A stretch of DNA of 51,358 nucleotides from Granulosicoccus sp964435305. Its GTDB lineage: Bacteria > Pseudomonadota > Gammaproteobacteria > Granulosicoccales > Granulosicoccaceae. Made by a program: the position numbers and the translations under genes. The notes beneath the pieces were generated by a model. It made no database searches. It was not told the origin of the DNA and saw nothing but the letters and a program-made list of their open reading frames with translations. Of the stretch, positions 17,410 to 26,112 are shown piece by piece. Where the stretch lies: NCBI GenBank assembly GCA_964435305.1, contig CAYSZH010000012.1, forward strand, positions 1-51,358. The letters are read 5' to 3'. Every line of letters starts with the position of its first letter. Position 1 is the stretch's first letter.

Positions 17410-18366
17410 ATGTTAAAAGCATCGCTAAAAACATTAGCGGCGGTATCCATCGCTGTTGGACTAACAGTAGGATCTGCTCAGGCGGAATACCCTGAAAAGC
17501 CGATAAATTTGGTTATACCATTGGGTGCAGGCGGTAGTCATGATCTCAATGCGCGCGTCATCACATCCATAATCCCTGCTTACATCAACCAGGCGATGAT
17601 AGTGCAGCTAACCCCTGGGGCCAGTGGCCAAAAAGGCACTCAAGCTGTGGCCACAGCCGACCCCGATGGTTACACGCTGTTGTTTTCACACAATTACATC
17701 GATATGTTGCAACAGCATGTAGAGAAGCTACCGTACGATCCACAAGCGGACTTTATACCGATTGCCCGCGTTAACTATGCCCCCATCGCGGTGGTGGTTC
17801 GTGCTGAGAGCCCTTATCAAACATTCGAAGAATTGATAGAAGGTGCAAAGGCAGATCCAGGTAGTGTGACAATGGCGCATTCGGGCAACTGGGGAGCATT
17901 GTTTGTTCCAGCTGCTCAAATAATGAAATCACGTGAAGTCCAATTTAACCTGGTGCCTTACAAAGGTGGTGGTCCTGCAATGCAGGCATTGCTAAGTGGC
18001 GATGCAGATGTGACCATGGGTTTTCCATCCACCATCGGCTCTCAAATTGCGGCAGGTAAAATTCGCGTGCTTGCAACGGCAGGGCCAGAACGAATATACG
18101 ATGATGTTCCAACATTCACTGAATCTGGTGTCGAGGGTGACATCGGTTTTATGCACCGAGTTGTGCTTGCTCCAGCAGGAACACCTGACGATGTTGTAGA
18201 GAAGCTTGAAGGTGCATTTGCAGCCTTGCAAGAAGATAAGACTTACAATCGACTAATGGGTCGGCTTGGTGAAAACACCGAGTTGTTGCTTGGTGACGAT
18301 TACCAGGCAATGCGAGTAGACCAGGGCAGTGCTTATAAAGACTTAGTAGAAGATCTTACACAATAA
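17410..18366 (+). CDS. tctC: Tripartite tricarboxylate transporter substrate-binding protein TctC (orphan)
   Basis: A 318-residue periplasmic binding protein started at the ATG at 17410, which has an excellent TTGGAGGAGG ribosome site; the longer in-frame extension upstream is not credible. A Sec signal peptide (residues 1-24) ends at GSAQA. The mature protein starts EYPEKPINLVIPLGAGGSHD, with GYTLLFSHNYID, VTMAHSGNWGAL and FNLVPYKGGGPAMQALLSGDADV, all standard TctC features. No TctA or TctB gene is in its operon; two TctBA pairs lie 5-10 kb away. It is followed immediately by a terminator-like hairpin. Confidence 0.94.
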   Translation: MLKASLKTLAAVSIAVGLTVGSAQAEYPEKPINLVIPLGAGGSHDLNARVITSIIPAYINQAMIVQLTPGASGQKGTQAVATADPDGYTLLFSHNYIDMLQQHVEKLPYDPQADFIPIARVNYAPIAVVVRAESPYQTFEELIEGAKADPGSVTMAHSGNWGALFVPAAQIMKSREVQFNLVPYKGGGPAMQALLSGDADVTMGFPSTIGSQIAAGKIRVLATAGPERIYDDVPTFTESGVEGDIGFMHRVVLAPAGTPDDVVEKLEGAFAALQEDKTYNRLMGRLGENTELLLGDDYQAMRVDQGSAYKDLVEDLTQ

Positions 18367-18376
18367 GGCTGTAACG

Positions 18377-18398
18377 GGAGGGCGAAAGCCCTCCTTTT
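18377..18398 (+). terminator. Rho-independent terminator after orphan tctC
   Basis: A perfect GC-rich stem GGAGGGC-gaaa-GCCCTCC with a stable GNRA-type loop is followed by TTTT, 11 bases after the tctC stop codon. It should end most transcripts after tctC. The three genes after it either depend on read-through or have a promoter in 18399-18471. Confidence 0.88.
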
Positions 18399-18471
18399 CA
18401 TAAATGACCAGCCGTGGTTGACCCTCTGTAGCAGACCACTTGTAATAACTCGATGTAGTTAATGACTCTTT

Positions 18472-19221
18472 ATGCCTGACAGATTCGGACCAAGAGGCGT
18501 CATGGCCATCATGATTCCGCAACAGAACTCAAACATGCAGCCGGAATATGAAAAGCTGCGTCCGGACGGCATCAGCAACCAAATTTATCGTTTCGACATT
18601 TCAGTGCAAGATCGGGTGGCGGAAGCGATGATCGAAGCGATACCACAGGCTGGTGGCTGCTGGCCGGATATGGTGCTTTGTTCCAACTCCGTTGAAATGC
18701 GGCTTTGGTCAATTGATCAGCAGATCGCCTATCGACAAGCACTGCAAAAGGCATTTCCAGACGCACCAATTGTAACGGCCGGTGATGCTTGTGTCGCAGC
18801 GCTTCGCACGGTTGGTGCTAAACGTCTGGGCCTTATTTCCCCGATGTCTGATGCGTATTCTGAAAGTGCCAGAAATTTCTATCGAGCGCATGGCTTTGAG
18901 GTACCAGAAACAATCTGCTTGCAAGTAAAAACATCGGCCAGAATAATCGACGTGCCACTGGATACTATTCACGCAGCGTTTGATAAGGTGAATACACCTG
19001 AAGTTGACACTATCCTACACGTTGGTGGCGCACTTGGCGTTGCCGACATGATCGACGAATTAGAAGAGCGCACTGGCAAAGCTGTGATTTCATCCACCGC
19101 TACAGGTTATTGGTATGCCCTGCGAATGATGGGGCTTGATGATCATCTCGATCTTGGCGGGCAAGTAACACGTGAACGTTTGCCCAATGACTTTAGAAAT
19201 CCTGAAGCACTTGTTGTTTGA
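18472..19221 (+). CDS. Asp/Glu/hydantoin racemase superfamily protein (maleate isomerase / arylmalonate decarboxylase-like)
   Basis: A 249-residue member of the cofactor-independent racemase/decarboxylase superfamily. The N-terminal MPDRFGPRGVMAIMIPQQNSNMQPEYE and the motif MVLCSNSVEM, with C70, match the first catalytic half-site. In the second half-site, where maleate isomerases and racemases have a second cysteine, this protein reads LHVGGALGV with no cysteine. Two-cysteine isomerisation or racemisation is therefore improbable. A one-cysteine chemistry, as in arylmalonate decarboxylase though on the opposite half, is possible (inference). It lies between orphan tctC and two dehydrogenases. 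Confidence 0.87.
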   Translation: MPDRFGPRGVMAIMIPQQNSNMQPEYEKLRPDGISNQIYRFDISVQDRVAEAMIEAIPQAGGCWPDMVLCSNSVEMRLWSIDQQIAYRQALQKAFPDAPIVTAGDACVAALRTVGAKRLGLISPMSDAYSESARNFYRAHGFEVPETICLQVKTSARIIDVPLDTIHAAFDKVNTPEVDTILHVGGALGVADMIDELEERTGKAVISSTATGYWYALRMMGLDDHLDLGGQVTRERLPNDFRNPEALVV

Positions 19222-19363
19222 TGCGTACCAACTAACCGTATTAACAGCCATACCAACGTAATAAAATAATTAGGCTAGAAGTTTCGCCAGGAGACTGTTC
19301 GTCATCGGGCTGTACGCCTGTAGATCTGGCAAAGGCTACATGGAAACATTTTAAGGAGATTTT

Positions 19364-20239
19364 ATGGAAAAGACTGTTGGGGTAATTGGCCTTGGAAATA
19401 TGGGGCGCGGCATAGCGAAAAATATCGCCAAAGGGTCCCATACTCTACTTGTCTGGGATGCAAACGCTTCAGCTTGCACACCGTTCGAAGGCACGGCAAC
19501 TGTTTTGGAGCCTGCTGCCATGGCCGCTATAGCAGACATCATTATTTTTGTCGTCCCCGGCTCTGAGCAAATCGAAAGTATGCTTGGCGATATTCTTAAG
19601 GCAGCAAAAACAGATTTAATACTATGGGATTTCACCACCTCAGAGCCAACTTACACTAAACGTCTTGCGTTAGAGGCGGATAAAGCGGGTGTTGCTTATA
19701 TGGATGCCGGCATGACTGGGGGCGGTGCTAAGGGCGCTGATGAAGGCACGATGACATTAATGATTGGCGGCGCCGAAGATGTCTTTAATCGTTCACGCCC
19801 GGTTTTGAAGTCATGCGCTGGCGAGCTTATCTATCTTGGCCCATCGGGTGCCGGACATACAATGAAAGTCGTTCACAATCTCATTACGCATACCAACTTT
19901 CTTGCTTGCTCAGAAGCCGGCCGATTGGCAGAAGCAGCGGGGATTGAATTGGCCGATATGATAAAGGTGTTTAACAAGGGAAATGCCCGCAGCTTCATCT
20001 CCGAAAGGCGCTTCCCCGATCACATTCTCTCTGAAACATGGGATGGTAGATCCCGTATTTACAATTTGCACAAAGATGTGGGCATGGCCGTCGCGCTGTC
20101 TAAAGACGTTGGCAGCCCTATGAAAATAGGGCACCAAACCATGGCATGGTTACAGGCCGCCATAGAGGCAGAGATGTCAGACGAGGACTTCACCCGGTTA
20201 TACCCGGCTCTGGATGATCTTGTTGGGCGTACGCAATGA
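19364..20239 (+). CDS. 3-hydroxyisobutyrate dehydrogenase-family oxidoreductase
   Basis: A 291-residue NAD(P)-dependent beta-hydroxyacid dehydrogenase. It contains the Rossmann motif GVIGLGNMGRGIAKNI, the substrate-binding segment MDAGMTGGGAKGADEGTMTLMIGG (the usual PVSGG core altered to GMTGG), and a catalytic lysine in GAGHTMKVVHN. A clear AAGGAG ribosome site precedes the ATG. Related enzymes act on tartronate semialdehyde, glycerate, sulfolactaldehyde or hydroxyisobutyrate; the altered core makes the substrate uncertain. It is probably cotranscribed with the downstream Gfo/Idh/MocA gene 50 bp away. Confidence 0.93.
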   Translation: MEKTVGVIGLGNMGRGIAKNIAKGSHTLLVWDANASACTPFEGTATVLEPAAMAAIADIIIFVVPGSEQIESMLGDILKAAKTDLILWDFTTSEPTYTKRLALEADKAGVAYMDAGMTGGGAKGADEGTMTLMIGGAEDVFNRSRPVLKSCAGELIYLGPSGAGHTMKVVHNLITHTNFLACSEAGRLAEAAGIELADMIKVFNKGNARSFISERRFPDHILSETWDGRSRIYNLHKDVGMAVALSKDVGSPMKIGHQTMAWLQAAIEAEMSDEDFTRLYPALDDLVGRTQ

Positions 20240-20289
20240 ACATCGGTGCAGCATGCATCAGTTACTGAATAAATTTTAAGGAACAAACT

Positions 20290-21366
20290 ATGAGACAGGT
20301 TGAAGTTGCCGTCATTGGAACCGGGTGGTGTGGTGGAATTCGAGCTGAAACGCTTGCCCGTTCTGCGCTGCTAGATAAACTGCACATATGTGAAATCAAA
20401 CCTGACCGTCTTGCGGAAGTGAATGAACTTACCAATCCTGCTTCGGCAACGCTTGACTACATGGATATTGTCAATAACCCGGCCATTGAAGTTGTCTACA
20501 TTTCGACAACACCGGAGGATACGCACTTTCCAATAGCAAAGGCCTGCATGGCAGCGGGTAAAAACGTATTGCTTGAAAAACCAATTGCGTTGGAGTTGGA
20601 CGAGGCAAATGAGCTTATCGAACTTTCGCACGCTAAGAACGTTAAATTCACCATTGGCTATTCACAACGATTTAATCCGAAAATAGCCTATGCCAAGAAG
20701 TCTATTGCTGAAGGTAAGCTTGGTAAAGTGGTTAACGTCATGGTCAGCAGGCACCTGTCACGCAACCTTGGTAAAAAAATTGCCAACCGAGTAAAGCTCT
20801 CACCGGCAGCAATGGAAAGCACACACGATCTGGATTTTGTATTCTGGTTATTAGCTCCTGCAAAACCGGTGCGTGTATACAGCCAGGGTGCGTACGGGTA
20901 CATGCAGGAACTCAACGGCTCATACGATTGTATGTGGAACACAGTAACCATGGATGACGGTACATTGGTTGTGGTAGGAGGCGGCTGGAATCTGCCACCA
21001 AGCTATCCGAATTATTGTGGTACATGGATTGAGATCACTGGCACCGAAGGTGCGCTTATCCTTGATGACACGAGCCGAGATAACTGGCTCAACACAGTGA
21101 AAGACGGTACGCAATACCCAATGTCGACCATGCCCGGAGAACAGGTGGATCACGCTTTTGCAGGTCAAATGGGGCCGGAGACAATTCATTTTCTTGAGGC
21201 GGTGCTAATGGATACAGACGTGATGGTGTCACCAGAACACGCACGTACCGTGATGGAAACCTACTCGGCGGCCGACGTTTCGGCAGAGACTAACGAGCCG
21301 GTTGCCTTGCCGCTATCCAACCATTCGTTGGCAATACTGCATGAACAGAAACACGGCAATATTTAG
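20290..21366 (+). CDS. Gfo/Idh/MocA family oxidoreductase
   Basis: A 358-residue NAD(P)-dependent dehydrogenase. The Rossmann motif is VIGTGWCGGIRAETLARS, the family motif is LEKPIALELDEAN near residue 97, and GYSQRFNPKIAYAKKSI follows. The substrate domain contains ESTHDLDFVFWLLAPAKPVRVYSQG, with the family aspartate/histidine pair (HDLD). This form resembles inositol or scyllo-inosose dehydrogenases, but the substrate is unproven. It is the last gene of the operon; its stop is 2 bp from the end of the convergent LacI-family gene, leaving no room for a separate terminator. Confidence 0.93.
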   Translation: MRQVEVAVIGTGWCGGIRAETLARSALLDKLHICEIKPDRLAEVNELTNPASATLDYMDIVNNPAIEVVYISTTPEDTHFPIAKACMAAGKNVLLEKPIALELDEANELIELSHAKNVKFTIGYSQRFNPKIAYAKKSIAEGKLGKVVNVMVSRHLSRNLGKKIANRVKLSPAAMESTHDLDFVFWLLAPAKPVRVYSQGAYGYMQELNGSYDCMWNTVTMDDGTLVVVGGGWNLPPSYPNYCGTWIEITGTEGALILDDTSRDNWLNTVKDGTQYPMSTMPGEQVDHAFAGQMGPETIHFLEAVLMDTDVMVSPEHARTVMETYSAADVSAETNEPVALPLSNHSLAILHEQKHGNI

Positions 21367-21368
21367 GT

Positions 21369-22406
21369 TTATAGATTTTCCTTTAAAAGTACCTCGATGC
21401 GGATTTTTTCCTGTTCTGCAACGATTGGGCGGTTGTCGCAACGTGCTCGTAATATGCGCAGTGTACTTCGAACAGTATGTCCAGGATTTTGTGCAACCAC
21501 CGCATCTATTTGATCATCTATGAGTGCTTGCTCCGTATACGGTGTTCTTTCATGTGCAACGACAATTAAGGAATTGTTAGCATTTCGTTTAGTTATTTCA
21601 GTAAGTGAAGTCCGAGCTTCAGATCCCATGACATAAATCGCGAGTAACTCTTTTTCGTATTGCAATTGTCGAGATATCGTTTTCCGCGCTCTCTCGACAT
21701 CGTCGTGCGTTTCAATTGTTGGCAGAGCTTCTAATACTGGGCGGTGAGAATTTAGAACATTATCAAATCCCAATCGTCGCTGAATGTTGTTAAACGATTG
21801 CATGGTATCTGTCACGACCATGACCTTGCCAGTGCGCCCTCCAGCAAACTTGCTGATTAATCGGCCTGCAGTTGCTCCGGCAGCGCAGTTGTCAGAACCG
21901 ACGTAGTCAGCATGACGTGAGCTTTCTTGCCCGGATAAGAACTGCACTACCTGAATACCACGCTCATGTAACCGAGTGATCGCATCGCGAACCTGAGGAG
22001 ACTCAGGCGACATAATCGCAATTCCATCAATGGTGTCGGTTTCTAGCGCTGTGAGAAATTTAGCTACTCCATGCGGGTCGTGCATGTCTATTTGATCGTA
22101 CCTTATATCAGTCAAATCAGACTTCAGATCAGCGACCGCTTTCTCAACATGCCCGATGATTTCGCGCAGGTACAAATCTCCCGCCAGTGGAAAAATAAAC
22201 CTAAATCGGTAGGTTCTATTCTTCGCCAGATTAACCGCGGCAAGATTTCGAACGAAACCAATCTCCTTTATTGCTTCCTGAACTCGATCTTTGGACCTGG
22301 AGCTGACATTGGGTCGATCGTTGAGCACGCGATCGACAGTCGCGAGGCTAACGCCTGCGGCTTCGGCTAAATCTTTGGTTGTTGGCCTGCTGAGAGTGAC
22401 TGTCAT
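21369..22406 (-). CDS. LacI family transcriptional regulator
   Basis: A 345-residue repressor-type regulator started at the ATG at 22406 (a GTG at 22424 would add six residues). The N-terminal HTH is TTKDLAEAAGVSLATVDRVLN at residues 9-29, with a VDRVLN hinge-helix variant seen in a subgroup of LacI proteins, followed by a type 1 periplasmic-binding ligand domain (about 65-340) with FIFPLAGDLYLREI and AIMSPESPQVRDAI. It is divergent from the ABC operon starting at 22634. Two similar operators in the gap suggest it represses itself and the operon, with a sugar or polyol as inducer (inference). Confidence 0.93.
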   Translation of the reverse strand: MTVTLSRPTTKDLAEAAGVSLATVDRVLNDRPNVSSRSKDRVQEAIKEIGFVRNLAAVNLAKNRTYRFRFIFPLAGDLYLREIIGHVEKAVADLKSDLTDIRYDQIDMHDPHGVAKFLTALETDTIDGIAIMSPESPQVRDAITRLHERGIQVVQFLSGQESSRHADYVGSDNCAAGATAGRLISKFAGGRTGKVMVVTDTMQSFNNIQRRLGFDNVLNSHRPVLEALPTIETHDDVERARKTISRQLQYEKELLAIYVMGSEARTSLTEITKRNANNSLIVVAHERTPYTEQALIDDQIDAVVAQNPGHTVRSTLRILRARCDNRPIVAEQEKIRIEVLLKENL

Positions 22407-22438
22407 GGCCACTATTTTAAACACCCTGAGAATAAAAA

Positions 22439-22454
22439 TGAGGTACGAACGTCA
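22439..22454. promoter_or_regulatory. LacI operator-like site 1
   Basis: TGAGGTACGAACGTCA is an imperfect palindrome with a central CG step typical of LacI-family operators. It lies just upstream of the LacI gene, 33 bp from its start, and shares 13 of 16 positions with the second site. The two sites start exactly 30 bp apart, close to three helical turns, so repressor dimers would bind on the same face. Confidence 0.65.
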
Positions 22455-22462
22455 AAAATTGC

Positions 22463-22491
22463 TTGCATTGAGGTGCGTACCTCAGTATTGT
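22463..22491 (+). promoter_or_regulatory. Promoter of ABC operon with LacI operator-like site 2 in its spacer
   Basis: A possible -35 TTGCAT at 22463-22468 and -10 TATTGT at 22486-22491 are separated by exactly 17 bp. The spacer is filled by TGAGGTGCGTACCTCA (22469-22484), a near-perfect palindrome like the upstream site. Binding here would block RNA polymerase directly. The promoter boxes are inferred by eye. Confidence 0.6.
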
Positions 22492-22633
22492 GGCTACACA
22501 TGGACAAGGTTGCTACAAACGGCACACAAAATCAGCTTTTCTCATAGTAGAGCTTGAATGGCGAGATCTTGAGCCGCTTAAACCATGCCATTTCGATCAG
22601 TTGTACCGTCATTAGAATTGGAGGATGTTGTGT

Positions 22634-23962
22634 ATGAAATATAAATTACGTACGTCAGTTGCCGGAATGGGCTTACTCGCCGCTGGCATGTTCGGTCCCA
22701 CTACAGTTCAAGCTGCGGATCTTACGCTTTGTTGGGCGGCATGGGATCCAGCAAACGCGCTGGTAGAACTGAGTAAAGAGTTTGAGGCTGCGTCTGGGCA
22801 TAATATGAGTTTTGAATTTGTGCCTTGGCCAAACTTTGCCGATCGCATGCTAAATGAGCTGAATTCCAGAGGCGAGTTGTGTGATCTGTTAATTGGTGAC
22901 TCGCAGTGGATTGGTGGTTCGGCAGAAAATGGCCACTACGTGAAGATGAATGATTTCTTTGATGAAAAAGGCATCGACATGGGAGATTTTATTCCTGCAA
23001 CTGTAACCGGCTATTCGGAGTGGCCGAAGGGCACGCCGAACTACTGGGCCCTACCTGCATTTGGTGATGTGGTGGGTTGGACGTATCGAAAAGACTGGTT
23101 CTCTCGACCTGAGCTCCAAGCCGAATTCAAAGAAAAACATGGGCGAGATTTAGGCGTACCAGCATCACTTGAAGAATTAAAAGAGATCGCAGTTTTTTTC
23201 CAAGGGCGCGAGATTGACGGAAAAACGGTCTACGGTGCATCCATCTACACTGAGCGTGGTTCAGAAGGTATCACCATGGGCGTAACAAATGCGCTCTACA
23301 ACTATGGATTTGAGTACCAAAACCCAGACAAGCCATATGAGCTGGAAGGTTTTGTAAATTCAGAAGGTGCAATTGCTGGGTTAGAATTCTATAAAGAGCT
23401 ATATGACACAGGCGCACCTCCGGGTTCATCTGACTGGTATATGGGTGAGAATATTGATGCCTACAAATCGGGGCAGGTAGCAATGCAAATGAACTTTGCG
23501 TTTATCTGGCCAGGTGTCGAAGCCGATGAAAATGTTGGCGGTGGGAAGTCTGGTTATTTTCCTAACCCAGCAGGCCCAGAAGGTCAGTTTGCGCAGTTAG
23601 GTGGGCAAGGCATCTCGGTTGTTTCGTACTCAAAAAATCAGGATGCAGCACTTGAATACATTGAGTGGTTCGCTAATCCTGAAGTGCAGAAAAAATGGTG
23701 GGAATCTGGTGGTTACTCAGCACTGAGCGCTGTGGTTGAAGATCCGGGCTTCGCAACGAGCCAACCTTATGCACAAACATTTCTGGATTCAATGGCCATT
23801 GTGAAAGACTTCTGGGCTGAGCCTGCCTATGCATCGCTTCTATTGCCAATGCAATCTCGTGTTCACAACTATGTTGTAGCAGGACAGGGAACGGCAAAAG
23901 AGGCACTGGATGGTCTCGTCAAAGATTGGGACGAAGTGTTTGAAGATGAAGGTTTAAAATAA
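22634..23962 (+). CDS. Sugar/polyol ABC transporter substrate-binding protein
   Basis: A 442-residue extracellular solute-binding protein (family 1, MalE/UgpB-like fold). The chosen ATG at 22634 has a GGAGG site about 10 bp before it. A Sec signal peptide ends near TTVQAA, and the mature protein starts DLTLCWAAWDPANALVELSKEFEAASG. Conserved features are LPAFGDVVGWTYRKDWF, GQVAMQMNFAFIWPG, and the C-terminal EYIEWFANPEVQKKWWESGGYSA. It delivers substrate to the two permeases encoded downstream. The substrate is not determined; the kinase at the operon end suggests a ketose or tetritol-type compound. Confidence 0.92.
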   Translation: MKYKLRTSVAGMGLLAAGMFGPTTVQAADLTLCWAAWDPANALVELSKEFEAASGHNMSFEFVPWPNFADRMLNELNSRGELCDLLIGDSQWIGGSAENGHYVKMNDFFDEKGIDMGDFIPATVTGYSEWPKGTPNYWALPAFGDVVGWTYRKDWFSRPELQAEFKEKHGRDLGVPASLEELKEIAVFFQGREIDGKTVYGASIYTERGSEGITMGVTNALYNYGFEYQNPDKPYELEGFVNSEGAIAGLEFYKELYDTGAPPGSSDWYMGENIDAYKSGQVAMQMNFAFIWPGVEADENVGGGKSGYFPNPAGPEGQFAQLGGQGISVVSYSKNQDAALEYIEWFANPEVQKKWWESGGYSALSAVVEDPGFATSQPYAQTFLDSMAIVKDFWAEPAYASLLLPMQSRVHNYVVAGQGTAKEALDGLVKDWDEVFEDEGLK

Positions 23963-23989
23963 GACGTTCGCTCTTTCCAAGAGTGTAAG

Positions 23990-24017
23990 GCGGAACTGGA
24001 ATTCTTTCCAGTTCCGC
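23990..24017 (+). terminator. Intercistronic stem-loop after ABC SBP gene
   Basis: A perfect 10-bp stem, GCGGAACTGG with CCAGTTCCGC, around an 8-base loop lies 28 bp after the SBP stop. Only a weak T-rich tail follows. As in malE-malF, it probably protects the SBP message and reduces transcription into the permease genes. Confidence 0.7.
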
Positions 24018-24073
24018 AGCTTTAAGTACTCGCTCAAGACCCACACAGTCCGTTCTATTTTGGATCATCAACC

Positions 24074-24988
24074 GTGAAATCAGACTCAATTGTTCATCAA
24101 GTAAAAGGCCTCTCTGATCGCTCGATTGCGTGGATCTTTCTGGCACCAACGATCTTAATTCTATTGGCGATTAATATTTTTCCGTTGATCTGGACGGTAT
24201 ACCTTAGTTTTACAAATTATCGTGTCAATCGACCCAATAAAGAGGTTGAATTTATCGGGCTGCGTAATTACGAACGGATCTTGTCCGATTCGGATATCTG
24301 GATCACGATGCAGGCAACGGCCCATTTTCTGTTTTGGACTATTTTTTTTCAGGTGTTAATTGGTTTCGCTTTAGCGTATTTAATCAATAAAAAATTTAAA
24401 GGTAATGATCTTTGGACAACCATTATTGTGTTTCCAATGATGCTCTCACCTGCTGTGGTCGGAAATTTCTGGACTTTTCTCTACCAACCTCAAATCGGGC
24501 TGTTCAATTACTTCGTGAGTTTTTTCACCGGAGTTGATCCATCCTCTTTTTCGATGATTGGGGATGTCAATCTTGCACCATGGGCCATCGTTATCGTCGA
24601 TACGTGGATGTGGACGCCGTTTGTCATGTTGATCTGCTTAGCGGGTCTTCGATCGATACCCGATAGCATCTATGAGGCTGCAGAGTGCGATCAGGCGAGT
24701 CGTTGGCGACAGTTCTGGACTATCACCATACCAATGGTATTGCCTTTCTTAATGTTGGCGGTGCTCTTTCGTGGAATTGAGAATTTTAAAATGTTTGATC
24801 TGGTCGTTCAGCTGACCGGTGGCGGGCCAGGTTCGATAACAGAGCTAACCTCGATAAATCTAAAGCGTGAAGCGTTTGAAAAATGGCGTACCGGCTACGC
24901 CTCGGCGTACGCGGTCATTCTATTTGTGACGGTGTTTGGTCTTGCTTCCATTTACGTTAAGGCCCTCAATGCGGTGAAAAACAGATGA
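24074..24988 (+). CDS. Sugar ABC transporter permease (MalF/UgpA-like)
   Basis: A 304-residue inner-membrane permease with six TM segments. It starts with GTG. Typical N-terminal text is SIAWIFLAPTILILLAINIFPLIWTVYLSFTNY, and the cytoplasmic EAA loop is YEAAECDQASRWRQFWTITIPMVLP near residue 197, which contacts the ATPase. The next permease start overlaps its stop by 4 bp (ATGA), so translation is coupled. Confidence 0.94.
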   Translation: MKSDSIVHQVKGLSDRSIAWIFLAPTILILLAINIFPLIWTVYLSFTNYRVNRPNKEVEFIGLRNYERILSDSDIWITMQATAHFLFWTIFFQVLIGFALAYLINKKFKGNDLWTTIIVFPMMLSPAVVGNFWTFLYQPQIGLFNYFVSFFTGVDPSSFSMIGDVNLAPWAIVIVDTWMWTPFVMLICLAGLRSIPDSIYEAAECDQASRWRQFWTITIPMVLPFLMLAVLFRGIENFKMFDLVVQLTGGGPGSITELTSINLKREAFEKWRTGYASAYAVILFVTVFGLASIYVKALNAVKNR

Positions 24989-25923
24989 GCTACACAATTA
25001 CCGAAGCATCATCCAGGCAGAAGTGGTTTGCCGGTTTTATGGTTGTTGGCTATGCCATTATCACGTTGCTGCCCTTGTTGTGGATCATCGCAACCGGATT
25101 CAAGTCATCGGCTGATTCGATAGCGTACCCACCAAAAGTCTTTTTTGAGCCCAGCGTTGAGGGATACGTTAATCTCTTTACAACGCAAACGCGCTTGAGC
25201 TCAGAAGCCGCTGCACAAGCAACAGATGATCTTCCCTGGTATGAAACAATTGTCCGAGAAAAAGGCAACACTGTTATTGGGCCATCACGATTCTCTGGGC
25301 GGTTTCTTAATTCAATCATTATTGGCTTCGGCTCAACATTTTTTGCGATTGTGCTCGGCACCGCAGCGGCATATGCGTTCTCCCGATTCAAAGTGCCTAT
25401 AAAAGATGATCTTTTATTTTTCATACTGTCTACCCGGATGATGCCGCCGATTGCCGTGTCTATCCCAATATTTTTAATGTTCCGGCAACTTGGGCTTAAC
25501 GATACCCATGCGGGAATGATTTTGCTTTATACCGCGGTTAATCTTTCGCTAGCGGTATGGTTGATCAATGGATTTATCGACGAAATACCGATTGAATACG
25601 AAGAAGCGGCGCTTATAGATGGATACACACGATTCCAGGCTTTTTACAAAGTGGTGTTGCCTCAAGCAGCGACTGGAATCGCTTCAACCGCGATATTTTG
25701 TTTGATATTCGCATGGAACGAATACGCCTTTGCTGTTTTACTAACCTCAGGTACGGCGCAAACCGCACCACCTTTTATCCCAACCATTATTGGGGTTGGC
25801 GGTCAGGATTGGCCTGCGGTCGCAGCTGGTGCAACATTGTTTCTTTTCCCGGTAATGATATTCACTGTATTGCTACGCAAGCATCTGTTACGAGGCATTA
25901 CGTTTGGAGCAGTACGCAAATGA
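24985..25923 (+). CDS. Carbohydrate ABC transporter permease (MalG/UgpE-like)
   Basis: A 312-residue permease with six TM helices. A periplasmic insert of roughly 60 residues (about 45-105) after the first helix is longer than in most relatives. The EAA loop reads YEEAALIDGYTRFQAFYKVVLPQAATGI, and RMMPPIAVSIPIFLMFRQLGL precedes it. It partners the permease encoded immediately upstream. The next small gene begins within its stop codon (ATGA at 25920). Confidence 0.94.
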   Translation: MSYTITEASSRQKWFAGFMVVGYAIITLLPLLWIIATGFKSSADSIAYPPKVFFEPSVEGYVNLFTTQTRLSSEAAAQATDDLPWYETIVREKGNTVIGPSRFSGRFLNSIIIGFGSTFFAIVLGTAAAYAFSRFKVPIKDDLLFFILSTRMMPPIAVSIPIFLMFRQLGLNDTHAGMILLYTAVNLSLAVWLINGFIDEIPIEYEEAALIDGYTRFQAFYKVVLPQAATGIASTAIFCLIFAWNEYAFAVLLTSGTAQTAPPFIPTIIGVGGQDWPAVAAGATLFLFPVMIFTVLLRKHLLRGITFGAVRK

Positions 25924-26108
25924 GTGATTTTCTTAACGGCGTTATCCGTCTACGACGTGGTCCCTGGGAAATGATTGCATCGATCATAATAGCAATTGGC
26001 GTCATTATGCTGATGCAGCCGTATGTTCTTTCGTTATTTACTTATTCTTTTATTGTGACCTTGGTCGGAACCGTTATGTTTATCATTGTCAGCCATTTTC
26101 CGGAGTAG
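25920..26108 (+). CDS. Small two-TM membrane protein in ABC operon
   Basis: A 62-residue protein starting at the ATG at 25920, which overlaps the preceding permease stop by 4 bp. It begins MSDFLNGVIRLRRGPWEMIA, then has two hydrophobic helices at about 18-35 and 38-58 and ends in SHFPE. The 4-bp overlap and the GTG of the ATPase gene 5 bp after its stop show it is an integral part of the operon. I do not recognise a named family. Position parallels the small DUF2160-type membrane protein of rhizobial glycerol ABC systems, but I see no convincing sequence match. A role in assembly or stabilisation of the permease complex is inference. Confidence 0.78.
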   Translation: MSDFLNGVIRLRRGPWEMIASIIIAIGVIMLMQPYVLSLFTYSFIVTLVGTVMFIIVSHFPE

Positions 26109-26112
26109 GCAG

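Noticed and set aside
25698..25919. Longer form of the small membrane protein beginning inside the permease gene
   Set aside because: The extra part is an out-of-frame shadow of the permease; the ATG at 25920 overlaps the stop by 4 bp and gives a clean two-helix protein.
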